A stretch of DNA of 64,000 nucleotides from Clostridium sp. TW13 (GTDB taxonomy: Bacteria > Bacillota > Clostridia > Clostridiales > Clostridiaceae). The notes beneath the pieces were generated by a model, which saw only the letters and a program-made list of their open reading frames with translations, did not search any database and was not told the DNA's origin. The stretch is from contig NZ_BROD01000001.1 of the NCBI RefSeq assembly GCF_024345225.1, forward strand, positions 2,552,362 through 2,616,361. Reading direction: 5' to 3'. The translations under genes were made by a program, and so were the position numbers. Positions 34,761 to 44,181 of the stretch are shown piece after piece (within the stretch, counting starts at the first letter, position 1; each line of letters opens with the position of its first letter).

Positions 34761-35906
34761 ATGTTATCTATAATTAAATCTTGTCTTTTACATTCAATTA
34801 AGGACAGGAAGAACTTAATATTTTTACTTGTCTTTCCCATATTCCTTGTAATACTTTTAGGAAATCTTTTATCAGGTGCTTACTTCACTAGTGGAACTGA
34901 TTTAAAACCCATTACAGTATCCTATGTTGATTCAAGTAATGATAATACAAAAAAAATCTTTGATACATTTAAAGATGTAACTTCTCAAAAATCAAGTACT
35001 TTGAAAATAAACTTTGTTAAAATAAATTCTTTAGATGAGGGAAAAAAGAAAGTTAGAATTGATAAGCAAATGCTTCTTCACCTTAATGGAGATAAAATTG
35101 ACTTCTACTCAAATGATCAATCTATAGTTAAATCCTCATTTGTATTTTCTACAATAAAAGCTATTAGTAATAAATATAATGCTGTTACTGAGATGTTCAA
35201 AATCAACCCAGCAAAGGCTGGACAGATAATGAAAAGTGATTCAGAACAAAAATATTTTAATTTCAAAACTATTCCATCAAAATCAATTCCAAATGCCATG
35301 AGCTACTATGGAATTGCAGAAATAGGATTAATGATCTTCTACTTTATACAAATACCAATATTATATATACAAACATCTAGAAAGATTAATATCCAAGATA
35401 GAATAATTATTGCCGGCATTTCACCAACAAAATACTATTTGGGCTGCTTTATAGGCTTTTCTATATATGCTTTTTGTAGCTCAATGTTGTCAGCTATAGC
35501 CTGCAAATACTTGGCTAACGTAAATTATGGTTCGAATTTATTTTTATTGCCACTAGCTACGCTTCCTTTCGTAGGAATAATTATAGGTATAGGTACTTTA
35601 TGTGCAACTATTTTTAAAGATAAAGATAAATCTCAAGCTCTATACACTATTATAAACCTAGCTATAATAATTCTAAACTTCCTTGGAGGTGGATATGTGG
35701 TTATGGACGGTGATATGGGCCCTGTACTAAATATTCTTACAAATATGTCACCATTAAGATGGTTCAATAAATCTCTTTTTAGATCCATATACGCTTCTGA
35801 CAATTCTGTATTAATACAATGGTTAATTATAGGGGGAGCTGCAACAGCCATATTAATGCTTCTTATTTATATCTTTGGCAAAAGGGAGGAACGCTGCTAT
35901 GAATAA
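34761..35906 (+). CDS. ABC-2 type permease (LnrM-like)
   Basis: A 381-residue ABC-2 permease. One N-terminal helix (22-42), a large outside domain (to about 180) and five C-terminal helices. The motif LSGAYFTSG and the end region NMSPLRWFNKSLFRSIYA are characteristic. It lies 11 bp after the ATPase gene and overlaps the next permease gene by 8 bp, so the two permeases are probably made in equal amounts and form a heterodimer. Confidence 0.9.
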   Translation: MLSIIKSCLLHSIKDRKNLIFLLVFPIFLVILLGNLLSGAYFTSGTDLKPITVSYVDSSNDNTKKIFDTFKDVTSQKSSTLKINFVKINSLDEGKKKVRIDKQMLLHLNGDKIDFYSNDQSIVKSSFVFSTIKAISNKYNAVTEMFKINPAKAGQIMKSDSEQKYFNFKTIPSKSIPNAMSYYGIAEIGLMIFYFIQIPILYIQTSRKINIQDRIIIAGISPTKYYLGCFIGFSIYAFCSSMLSAIACKYLANVNYGSNLFLLPLATLPFVGIIIGIGTLCATIFKDKDKSQALYTIINLAIIILNFLGGGYVVMDGDMGPVLNILTNMSPLRWFNKSLFRSIYASDNSVLIQWLIIGGAATAILMLLIYIFGKREERCYE

Positions 35907-37044
35907 TGTTTGGACTTTACTAAAAAATAACTTGAAGATCTCTATAGGTCAAAGACCTAAAAGATTTATTCTAGGTTTATTAATTCCGATAGGTATTTTA
36001 TTACTTATGCTTAATGTACTAGGCTCTTCCTCTGGATACCTAAATATAGGCGTTATAGATAATGATAAATCAAATACTAGCAAACACTTAATTGCTACTT
36101 TAAAAGAAGGCAATGGTATAAATATTATTCCTGTAAAAAAAGAAGAAATTGATACCCGATTTTCTGAGAAATCAATAACAGAAGTAATAGAAATACCTCA
36201 GGGTTATGAAGAAAGCTTTATAAAAACCTCTCCTCTTACTTTAGATATAACTTCTACTGAGGACAGCAATACTAATGATTTGTTAAAGAAATTGCTTTCA
36301 GAAGAAATTTCTAACCTTAGCAACTTAGGAAAAGTTTCACAAGGGAATCTTGATTCTTATCGTAAAGCCTTAGAAAATTATATTAGTGCTAATAATGGTA
36401 AAATTCAAAAACAAAGTCTTTCTGACCTTCATAATAATTACACTTATGGATTAGTCTTTATAGGATTCTTGATTTTATTCATGCTACAGAGAGGTTTTGA
36501 TGGTGCAAGTCATCAATATAATGAAAAAGAAGAAAATATTTATACTAGAATATTTATAGCTCCAATTAAAACTTGGCAATATTATTTAGCTGATGTATTA
36601 AGCAACTATCTAGTAGTATCAGCACAAGCAACTCTAGGAATTTTAGGCATAGCTGCATTAAAGCTAAATCTAGGTATTGATTATGGAATTGCCTTAGTTA
36701 TATTGCTAGCTCTTGGTTTAGTTTCAGTAGCTTTATCTGTTTGTATAAGATCCTTCTTTGATTCTCAAAGTATAGCTAATAATATATTTAGTGTTATTGT
36801 AATGATACTTGTAATGTTAGGTGGCTGCTTTATTCCTCTAGAATTTATGCCAAAAGCATTCAATAATTTATCTTATGTGACCCCAACAAGATGGGCAATG
36901 CAAGCATTCACTGATATGCAGGCAGGATCATCCTTTAGTGATATCTGGGTAAACATTGGAATAATACTTTTATTTGCAATGGCATTCTTTGTAATAGGTT
37001 CTTATAAGACTTCAAAATCAGATAAAAACTTTAGCATTAACTAA
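35899..37044 (+). CDS. ABC-2 type permease (LnrN-like)
   Basis: A 381-residue permease with the same layout as its neighbour: one N-terminal helix, an outside domain with TSTEDSNTNDLLKKL, and five C-terminal helices. VMLGGCFIPLEFMPKAFNNLSYVTPTRWAMQA-type sequence marks the last loop. The start is the ATG at 35899 after GGGAGGAAC; upstream in-frame starts lie inside the preceding gene. Last gene of the exporter operon. Confidence 0.9.
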   Translation: MNNVWTLLKNNLKISIGQRPKRFILGLLIPIGILLLMLNVLGSSSGYLNIGVIDNDKSNTSKHLIATLKEGNGINIIPVKKEEIDTRFSEKSITEVIEIPQGYEESFIKTSPLTLDITSTEDSNTNDLLKKLLSEEISNLSNLGKVSQGNLDSYRKALENYISANNGKIQKQSLSDLHNNYTYGLVFIGFLILFMLQRGFDGASHQYNEKEENIYTRIFIAPIKTWQYYLADVLSNYLVVSAQATLGILGIAALKLNLGIDYGIALVILLALGLVSVALSVCIRSFFDSQSIANNIFSVIVMILVMLGGCFIPLEFMPKAFNNLSYVTPTRWAMQAFTDMQAGSSFSDIWVNIGIILLFAMAFFVIGSYKTSKSDKNFSIN

Positions 37045-37055
37045 AAGATAAATTT

Positions 37056-37101
37056 AAGTCCTTGAAATCAGCATTTATATTTTGATTTCAAGGACTTTTT
37101 T
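37056..37101. terminator. Terminator between the exporter operon and the AraC gene
   Basis: A 15-bp perfect stem AAGTCCTTGAAATCA / TGATTTCAAGGACTT followed by TTTTT on the plus strand. It lies between convergent genes. Confidence 0.9.
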
Positions 37102-37114
37102 AACTTATATTCTT

Positions 37115-37855
37115 CTATTTATAATCTCTAAATTTTTTAGGGGTCAAACCTGTATAACGCTTGAACATCTTTGCAAAATAACTTTGGCTATTAAAATTTA
37201 ATAAAACAGATATATCTAATATTGAGCTGCTAGATGTTTTCAGTAGTTTTTTTGCTTCTTCTATTTTTTCTTTAAGGATATATTCACTTATAGTAATACC
37301 AATCTGCTCTTTGAATAATCCAGATAAATAATTGGGACTTAGTTTAACATACTCACTAACATTAGATAAGCTCAAAGGATTATATATATTATTTTTTATA
37401 TAATTCTCACAAGCTCTAATGACTTTTGAATACTTATTAATATGTAATTTATGTACTCTATCTGCAAAATCCAAATCAACGCAATTATGTAACTGTCTTA
37501 TTGTATCTATATCAGATATTTCTTCAACAGTTTGAATGTACGCATCACTCAAAGTAAAAGCCACTTCAGGATCTAATCCCCCATCAAGAGCAGCTCTTGT
37601 AGCAACTACTATTGTACAGATCAAAAGATTTTTCTCTGATCTAAGTGAATTATTTTTTGCTAATACTCCAACTAGACCATCCATAGGTTCTTTATGAATC
37701 TCTGCTAAAGCTTGTTTATCTCCTGCCATAATACTCTTATATATTTTTTTCTCCCGATTTACTGAATGATGAAACTGAGAGTTTTGTCTATTTTGTATTA
37801 ATATTTGATTATATTTTTTCCTTACACTTTCAATTATATTTTCATCCTTAAACAT
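37115..37855 (-). CDS. AraC family regulator, probable control of the GH3 gene
   Basis: A 246-residue regulator. The C-terminal two helix-turn-helix motifs are clear (PLSLSNVSEYVKLSPNYLSG, then ILDISVLLNFNSQSYFAKMF, ending KRYTGLTPKKFRDY). The N-terminal 140 residues are helical and lack a cupin sugar-binding domain, which is less common. It is divergent from the GH3 beta-glucosidase gene across 186 bp, the usual place for a local regulator. Confidence 0.88.
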   Translation of the reverse strand: MFKDENIIESVRKKYNQILIQNRQNSQFHHSVNREKKIYKSIMAGDKQALAEIHKEPMDGLVGVLAKNNSLRSEKNLLICTIVVATRAALDGGLDPEVAFTLSDAYIQTVEEISDIDTIRQLHNCVDLDFADRVHKLHINKYSKVIRACENYIKNNIYNPLSLSNVSEYVKLSPNYLSGLFKEQIGITISEYILKEKIEEAKKLLKTSSSSILDISVLLNFNSQSYFAKMFKRYTGLTPKKFRDYK

Positions 37856-38041
37856 TAATTTAATCCCTTCTAAAATAAAATAATTATAAAAAAGTGATAA
37901 TAATATAAAAATTTCTCTACATTAATGATAATATTCATTTATAGGGAAATCAATATAAACTTTACAAAGGAAAACGTATACTTCCCTTTTATAACCCTAT
38001 TAATTATTTAATATTTGAACCAATATTAGGAGGATTTAATT

Positions 38042-40298
38042 ATGAAAAATGTTAACGATATTATAAAAGAATTGACCTTAGAAGAAAAGGCTTCTCTTTG
38101 CTCTGGTCTTGATTTTTGGCATCTTAATGCTGTAGAAAGATTAGGAATTCCATCTGTAATGGTAACTGACGGCCCTCATGGATTAAGAAAACAAGCTTCT
38201 GCAGCAGACCATGCTGGTTTAAATGACAGTGTTCCGGCCACATGTTTTCCTACAGCATCAGCACTTAGTGCTTCTTGGAACAAGGAGCTTTTAGGTAAGG
38301 TGGGGGCTGCTATTGGTGAAGCTGCACAAGCAGAAGACATAGCAGTAGTACTTGGACCTGGGGTTAATATAAAGCGTTCACCTCTAGGAGGAAGAAATTT
38401 TGAATATTTTTCTGAAGATCCATATTTAAGCTCTAACCTTGCATGCAGCTACATTAAAGGCGTTCAAAATCAAGGGGTAGGTACCTCAATAAAGCACTTT
38501 GCAGTGAACAATCAAGAGCATAGAAGAATGAGTATAGATGCTCAAGTTGACGAAAGAACCCTTAGAGAAATATATTTAGCAAGCTTTGAAACTGCAATAA
38601 AAGAAGCAAAACCTTGGACAGTTATGTGCTCATATAACCAAGTTAACGGAGAATTTGCTTCAAGAAATCATCATTTACTAACAGACATATTAAAAAATGA
38701 ATGGGGTTATGAAGGTTTTGTTGTATCTGATTGGGGGTGCAGTTGTTAACTTAGTACATTCAATAAAAGCTGGATTAAGTCTAGAAATGCCTGGAACTAA
38801 TGGTGCAAGCAGCGCTGAAGTAGTAAAGGCCGTTCAAAATGGCTCTCTTGATGAGAAAACTCTTGATGAAGCTGTAAAAAGAATATTACAAATAGTATTA
38901 AAGACAAAAGAGAATAAAAAAGATATATCCTATAGTAAAGAGGAACAACATAAACTAGCTAAACAAGCTTCAATAGAATCTACAGTACTATTAAAAAATG
39001 AGGATAATATTCTTCCTCTAAAGAAACAAGGGAAAATAGCAGTAATCGGTGAATTTGCTAAAACTCCTAGATACCAAGGCAGTGGAAGTTCAAGAGTAAA
39101 TGCTACTAAAATAGATGCTCCTTACGATGAAATTTGCAAAACTTGTGAAGAAAAAGCCACTGTTGCTTTTGCCAGTGGTTATAATTTAACTGATGATAAT
39201 ATAAATCAAAATATTATAGGAGAAGCAAAAGAATTAGCTAAACAATCTGACATAACAATTTTATTTGCTGGATTACCTGATGTCTACGAATCAGAAGGCT
39301 ATGATAGAAATCATATGCATATTCCAGAAAATCAAATTAAGTTAATTAATGAACTAGCTTCTGTAACTAAAAATATTATAGTAATCCTCATGAATGGAGC
39401 CCCTATAGAAATGCCTTGGATTGATAAAACAAAAGGTGTACTAGAAGCATACTTAGGAGGTCAAGCCGTTGGTTCAGCCATTGCAGATATACTATTCGGT
39501 GAAGTAAGTCCAAGTGGAAAACTTGCAGAAACCTTCCCAATAAAATTAGAAGACAATCCATCTTATTTAAACTTCCCTGGTGAAGGTGATGTAGTAGAGT
39601 ATAAAGAAGGACTATTTGTAGGTTATAGATATTATGATAAAAAGAAATTAAAACCACTATTTCCTTTTGGATTTGGATTGAGTTACACAAACTTTGATTA
39701 TAAGTCAATTAAAGTTGATAAAAATGAACTTTTAGATAATGAGTCATTAAATGTAACTGTAAGTATTAAAAATACAGGTTCTATCACTGCTAAGGAAGTT
39801 GTTCAACTATATGTTCGTGATGTTTGCAGTTCTTTAATCAGGCCAGAAAAAGAACTTAAAGCTTTTGAAAAAATAGAATTAAAGCCTAATGAAGAAAAGG
39901 AAATTACTTTTACATTAAATAAACGTGCTTTTGCATACTATAATGTAGATATAAATGATTGGTATGTAGAAGATGGTGATTTTGAAATATTAGTTGGTAA
40001 GTCATCAGAAGATATTTTATTAAAAGAAAAAGTAATTGTAAAATCTACTACATCATTAAAGAAAACTTATACACTAAATTCACTTTTAGGAGATATACTA
40101 AATGACCAACGTGGAAAAGACGTCCTTGCAGATAAAGCTTTTGCTGATGCTTTGGGTATGTTTGGTAAAATAGATGAATTAGATGCTACTATGTTGTCAT
40201 TTATATATGGTTTCCCATTAAGAACAATTATAGGTTTTTCTCAAGGCAAGATGACAGAAGAAATGCTAGAAAACTTATTAAATAAACTAAATAACTAA
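38042..40298 (+). pseudogene. GH3 beta-glucosidase, interrupted by a one-base frameshift
   Basis: Two frames together encode a complete GH3 enzyme of about 751 residues. The first part (38042-38749) ends at [13 protein letters not shown]; the rest continues in the next frame as [19 protein letters not shown]. Removing one G from the GGGGG run at 38733-38737 restores SDWGAVV and a single frame. The Asp of SDW is the family nucleophile, so the break falls directly after it. The C-terminal half has the GH3 C domain and a fibronectin-III-like domain (SLNVTVSIKNTGSITAKEVVQLYV). No signal peptide, so the enzyme would act on imported glucosides. A sequencing error, a true null allele and slippage are all possible. 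Confidence 0.9.
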
Positions 40299-40310
40299 CT
40301 ATTAACAAAA

Positions 40311-40356
40311 ATAATCCAGACAGGGGCTTATATCACCTATCTGGATTATGTTTTTA
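40311..40356 (+). terminator. Terminator of the GH3 gene
   Basis: A 14-base stem with one mismatch (ATAATCCAGACAGG with CCTATCTGGATTAT), then GTTTTTATG. Confidence 0.85.
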
Positions 40357-40423
40357 TGTTTCTAATTTATGCAATAAGACTTATATATTTGAATGTGTAG
40401 ATTATATTGTTATACCTACCACC

Positions 40424-40512
40424 TATGTAGAACTGTTCCATAATAATGTTGGTGGACAAGCTACAACAATTCGACATTTTTCTACCAACATTTAAGTGGA
40501 ATAGTTCTACAT
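40424..40512. repeat. Palindromic repeat, family 2, copy 2
   Basis: An 89-bp element with ends TATGTAGAACTGTTCCATAA and TTAAGTGGAATAGTTCTACAT, and inner ATGTTGGT / ACCAACAT arms. It is the same length as the copy at 14961-15049. Confidence 0.75.
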
Positions 40513-40560
40513 GCCTCATTATAAATATATTAGTTACGCATATCATTTAAGTGCTAATTC

Positions 40561-41196
40561 TTATTTTATTGTAATTCTTAAAAGTCTAGTTAAATCTAAT
40601 GCTTGATACGATGTAACTATAACTCCTACTAGACTCTCTAAATCTACATCAATTCCTGTAATTTCACTGGTAGTAAAATCCACCTTACTTAATGAAGTTT
40701 TATTAAAATAGCTATTAGCTAGATTACTTTCTTTGAATATCAAATTTTTATGCTTAACTTCTTGAAATGTTGCTTCTTCTAAGTTAGATTCTTCAATACT
40801 CACATTTTGAAGCTTTGAATAAGAAAAATTAGCATATCTACCTAATACGTTGTTAAATAGAACATCCTTCATACTTGTCTCATCCAATCTAGCTCCTATA
40901 AGCTTGCAGTTTACAAATTCAACTCTATGCAAGCTTCCGCCAATAAATGATATATTTGATAAATCACAACCTTCAAATCTAACATCTATTAACTCAATAT
41001 TCTTAAACTCACTCTCTTCAAAGATTACATTTTTAAAAATACAAGAATCGATAGTGGCACCTCTTCCGTACTTATCACTTACTGTAATTCCTTGTACAAT
41101 TTTATTTTGGATTTTATCTCCATCAAAATCATAAGCATCAAGATCAAATTCTTCTTCTAATTCATCAATAAACTTTGGTTTTTGTATTTTAACCAT
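40561..41196 (-). CDS. Pentapeptide-repeat protein
   Basis: A 211-residue protein. From about residue 45 to 185 it is a run of A(D/N)LXX-type pentapeptides (FKNVIFEESEFKNIELIDVRFEGCDLSNISF and so on), with the usual central Phe or Leu, predicting a right-handed square beta helix. Members such as Qnr and MfpA protect DNA gyrase; many others have no known job. The absence of a membrane segment fits a soluble role. It is the last of three same-strand genes after a Tet(M)-like GTPase. Confidence 0.88.
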   Translation of the reverse strand: MVKIQKPKFIDELEEEFDLDAYDFDGDKIQNKIVQGITVSDKYGRGATIDSCIFKNVIFEESEFKNIELIDVRFEGCDLSNISFIGGSLHRVEFVNCKLIGARLDETSMKDVLFNNVLGRYANFSYSKLQNVSIEESNLEEATFQEVKHKNLIFKESNLANSYFNKTSLSKVDFTTSEITGIDVDLESLVGVIVTSYQALDLTRLLRITIK

Positions 41197-41230
41197 GTTA
41201 TACTCACTACCCTTCGCATTTTTAATCTAT

Positions 41231-41575
41231 TTAAATTATTTTTTTTGCAAATACCTTATTTACCATTTCTACATCAACCATTATATCATCTAAAACTATT
41301 TTAGCTGGATTTGTGGTTAGTGGATACTCTGTTAACCATATGTTTTCATCAACTATTATACTATTTTCTATTTTTTCACTAGGATTTTTATCATAAACTT
41401 CTTCTAAGTCCCTAAAAGAAGTCAATACTGCTATTCTTCTGCAAGCTTCTTCCTGCTCATCGTATATATTAAAGAAACTATTATAGCTATCAAAACTTCT
41501 TACTGCCGTAACTACCTTTAAATATACCTTGTATTCTTTTGCCACTTCTATTGCTTTAACATAACCTTCCTTCAT
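41231..41575 (-). CDS. Conserved-type hypothetical protein, 114 residues
   Basis: No family recognised. The protein begins MKEGYVKAIEVAKEYKVYLK, is mixed alpha/beta, slightly acidic and soluble, without cysteine clusters or membrane segments. The start at 41575 follows AGGAG by 8 bases; a TTG at 41599 would overlap the end of the GTPase gene and absorb the ribosome binding site. It starts 12 bp after the GTPase stop and ends 35 bp before the pentapeptide gene, so co-expression with both is likely. Confidence 0.7.
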   Translation of the reverse strand: MKEGYVKAIEVAKEYKVYLKVVTAVRSFDSYNSFFNIYDEQEEACRRIAVLTSFRDLEEVYDKNPSEKIENSIIVDENIWLTEYPLTTNPAKIVLDDIMVDVEMVNKVFAKKII

Positions 41576-41586
41576 TACCACAACTC

Positions 41587-43542
41587 CTATCTTAAACAAT
41601 GCATATATTCTTCTGCCTTATCAGCTTCCACCACATATCCCTGCCCTTTTGAACAGAATATGGAATTTGCTGTGTACTCTATATCTGCATTTTTATTATA
41701 TCCTATATTTACAATGACTTCACTTTCATTATGACAAAAATCATAACCATCATATCTAAATAATATACTTCCTTTACCTTTTGAGAAAGATACTAGCTCC
41801 ATACCATAATTCATAAATGTAGCCACGGGCCCACGCCCTCTAATAATTACTTTATTTTCTCTTATTATTGGATCTTCAAATATTCCATAAAATTTTTGAA
41901 TATCAGAAATAACTCTTCCCATATGCTCCAATTCAACTTCTATTTTAAATTTATAATACGGTTCTAACACCTTTGGCTCTGCCTTCTCTAAACCTTGTCT
42001 TAGCGCTCTTAGAGTTGCTTCTCTAAAATCTCCACCACTGGTATGCTTCAAATGAGCTCTTCCTATTAAAAGAGTACCCTTTATATCTGTTATACCTGAA
42101 CCTGTAAGGATCCCTCTATGCTCTCTTTCCTGAATGTAGTATCCAACTAAATTTTGGTACCCAGTAGGTAAATTATCTACATGGCATTCACTTTTAAAAG
42201 TAACTCCAGTATTTCTTTCCCCTGGTTCCAAAAGCAAATGCACTTCTGCATAATGCTTTAATGGTTCAAAATGACCGTACCCTTTAGCTGCTTTAGTAAT
42301 AGTTTCTTTGTACAATACCTCACAAGGTCCAAATTCAACCTTTAAGTTAAATCTTTCTTCTACAATTTGCTGAAGTACCTCTAGTTGGATTACCCCCATA
42401 ATATGCACTTGTATCTCATGCAATTGCTCATTCCAAATCACATTTAAACTTGGATTTTCAGCCTCTAATATTTTAAATTTAGATAACACTTCCTTAATGT
42501 TTAAACTACTATGAAAAATCACTTTTGATTTTAGCGTAGGCACTATTTCATAATTTATATTTTCTTTTTTTGTTCCCAATCCTTGTCCTGCTGTAACCTT
42601 AGATAACCCAACTACAGCAAATAATTCCCCTGCAGCAACTTTATCTACTATTTTATACTTGCTTCCATTATAAACTCTTATTTCATTAATTTTTTCAGAG
42701 ATAATTTCATTTCCATTGATATATTTCAATTCATCCTTAACATTTAATATACCACAATCAATTTTAATATGAGTTACCCGATTTCCTTTCTCGTCATAAC
42801 GAATTTTATAAGCCAAACCACTAAATTCTTCTTTATCATTATATTCAGTAAATGTAAGCATATCTAGCCTCTCCAAGAAACTATCTATGCCTACATCTTG
42901 AAGTGCAGAACCACTTAAACAAGGAAAAATTTTATTTTCCTTAATCGCCTTTTTCATAGAAAAAATCCATAGATTATAATCATAAAACCCTTCTAGATAT
43001 TTTTCTAGCAGTTCTTCATCATTTTCAGCAATAAATTCTTTCAGTTCTTCTGAAATCTTTTTCTCACCAAATTCATTATCAATAGTACATATATCCTTTG
43101 TTAGTTTAGTTTTTATATCATTTAATACCATTTCTACATTAGCATTTATCATATCAACTTTATTAATAAAAATAAATGTAGGCACCTTATAGTGTCTTAA
43201 TAATTGCCAAACAGTTTCAGTATGGGCTTGCACACCATCAACAGCACTCACTATTACTACAGCAACATCCATTACAGCCATGGCCCTCTCCATCTCAGAA
43301 GAAAAATCCACATGTCCAGGAGTATCAATTAAATAATAGGTAGAATCCTTATATTGAAAAATTGCACCTTCAGAAAAAACTGTTATTCCTCTGCTTTTTT
43401 CAATATCATGCAAATCTAAAAATGTATTTTTATGATCTACCCTGCCTCTATTCCTAATACTATTAGTTCTATAAAGAATTTGCTCTGCGAAGGTAGTTTT
43501 TCCCGAATCTACATGTGCTAATATACCTATAGTCTTTTTCAT
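41587..43542 (-). CDS. Tet(M)-like ribosomal-protection GTPase
   Basis: A 651-residue EF-G-like translational GTPase. G1 is AHVDSGKT (9-16), switch II is DTPGHVDF, G4 is NKVD, and all five domains of the Tet(M)/Tet(O) group are present at family length. The C-terminal loop region (ATFMNYGMELVSFSKGKGSI) corresponds to the part that removes tetracycline from the ribosome. It is clearly diverged from Tet(M), so resistance is a hypothesis. It heads a three-gene unit. Confidence 0.88.
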   Translation of the reverse strand: MKKTIGILAHVDSGKTTFAEQILYRTNSIRNRGRVDHKNTFLDLHDIEKSRGITVFSEGAIFQYKDSTYYLIDTPGHVDFSSEMERAMAVMDVAVVIVSAVDGVQAHTETVWQLLRHYKVPTFIFINKVDMINANVEMVLNDIKTKLTKDICTIDNEFGEKKISEELKEFIAENDEELLEKYLEGFYDYNLWIFSMKKAIKENKIFPCLSGSALQDVGIDSFLERLDMLTFTEYNDKEEFSGLAYKIRYDEKGNRVTHIKIDCGILNVKDELKYINGNEIISEKINEIRVYNGSKYKIVDKVAAGELFAVVGLSKVTAGQGLGTKKENINYEIVPTLKSKVIFHSSLNIKEVLSKFKILEAENPSLNVIWNEQLHEIQVHIMGVIQLEVLQQIVEERFNLKVEFGPCEVLYKETITKAAKGYGHFEPLKHYAEVHLLLEPGERNTGVTFKSECHVDNLPTGYQNLVGYYIQEREHRGILTGSGITDIKGTLLIGRAHLKHTSGGDFREATLRALRQGLEKAEPKVLEPYYKFKIEVELEHMGRVISDIQKFYGIFEDPIIRENKVIIRGRGPVATFMNYGMELVSFSKGKGSILFRYDGYDFCHNESEVIVNIGYNKNADIEYTANSIFCSKGQGYVVEADKAEEYMHCLR

Positions 43543-43606
43543 CTCTTCACCTTGTTTCTATAAAAATTGCCCTTCAACTCACCCTATATATAATAATAAA
43601 TTAAAA

Positions 43607-43637
43607 AACTGTAAGTGGAAATAACCCACTTACAGTT
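43607..43637 (-). terminator. Terminator of the 75-residue protein gene
   Basis: A 12-bp perfect stem AACTGTAAGTGG / CCACTTACAGTT, followed on the minus strand by TTTTTAATTT. Confidence 0.85.
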
Positions 43638-43653
43638 AATATTTATTTTTTTA

Positions 43654-43881
43654 TTATTCAGCTACAATTTCACAAATAACCTTTAGGTTTCTGTCTCCAA
43701 TCATTGTTGCAACCTTAGCCTCTACATTACCATTCTTATAAAACCTATCTTTGTTAGCATCGACTATGGCAACTATCTTTCCCTTAACCTTGTCATAAGT
43801 CATAACATCCTCCAGATATAAATCTACTAAATCCTTTAAACATGTTGCTAATTCTTTTGGGTTTTTGTAAACTTTTCTCAT
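43654..43881 (-). CDS. Small clostridial protein (TIGR04540-like)
   Basis: A 75-residue soluble protein, MRKVYKNPKELATCLKDLVD at the start and FYKNGNVEAKVATMIG near the end. It resembles a small clostridial family of unknown function (TIGR04540, recalled from its layout). Of three close ATG codons, the one at 43881 has the best distance (6 bases) to AAGGAG. Monocistronic with its own terminator. Confidence 0.7.
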   Translation of the reverse strand: MRKVYKNPKELATCLKDLVDLYLEDVMTYDKVKGKIVAIVDANKDRFYKNGNVEAKVATMIGDRNLKVICEIVAE

Positions 43882-44081
43882 CATATACTCCTTAATATAC
43901 AAATAATTTATAAATAATTTATTTACTACTATAATATAATATTTTTATATGTTTTTGCAAATATATTTCAACAAAATTTTCAGTTATTAATATAAATTCA
44001 AAAACCTATTATAACTTGTATACTATATCTTATTAATATATCCTATAAAAAAATTCACAAACTCTCACCTTTTGTATAGAA

Positions 44082-44120
44082 TAAAAAAAAATGCCACCTT
44101 AATTTAAAGCAGCATTTTTA
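44082..44120 (-). terminator. Terminator of the sugar ABC operon
   Basis: An imperfect stem (AAAAATGC...GCATTTTT around TTAA) is followed on the minus strand by a run of nine T. The rest of the 43882-44181 gap is AT-rich without signals. Confidence 0.75.
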
Positions 44121-44181
44121 TAAAAACTAAGTATAGAGGGGATGATCTCAAAAAAGATCTTATACTTGTTTTAGTTAACTA

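Noticed and set aside
38697-38735. ATG at 38697 as the start of a separate second GH3 protein
   Set aside because: The first residues of that frame read through sequence that encodes conserved GH3 residues in the other frame; it is an artefact of the frameshift.
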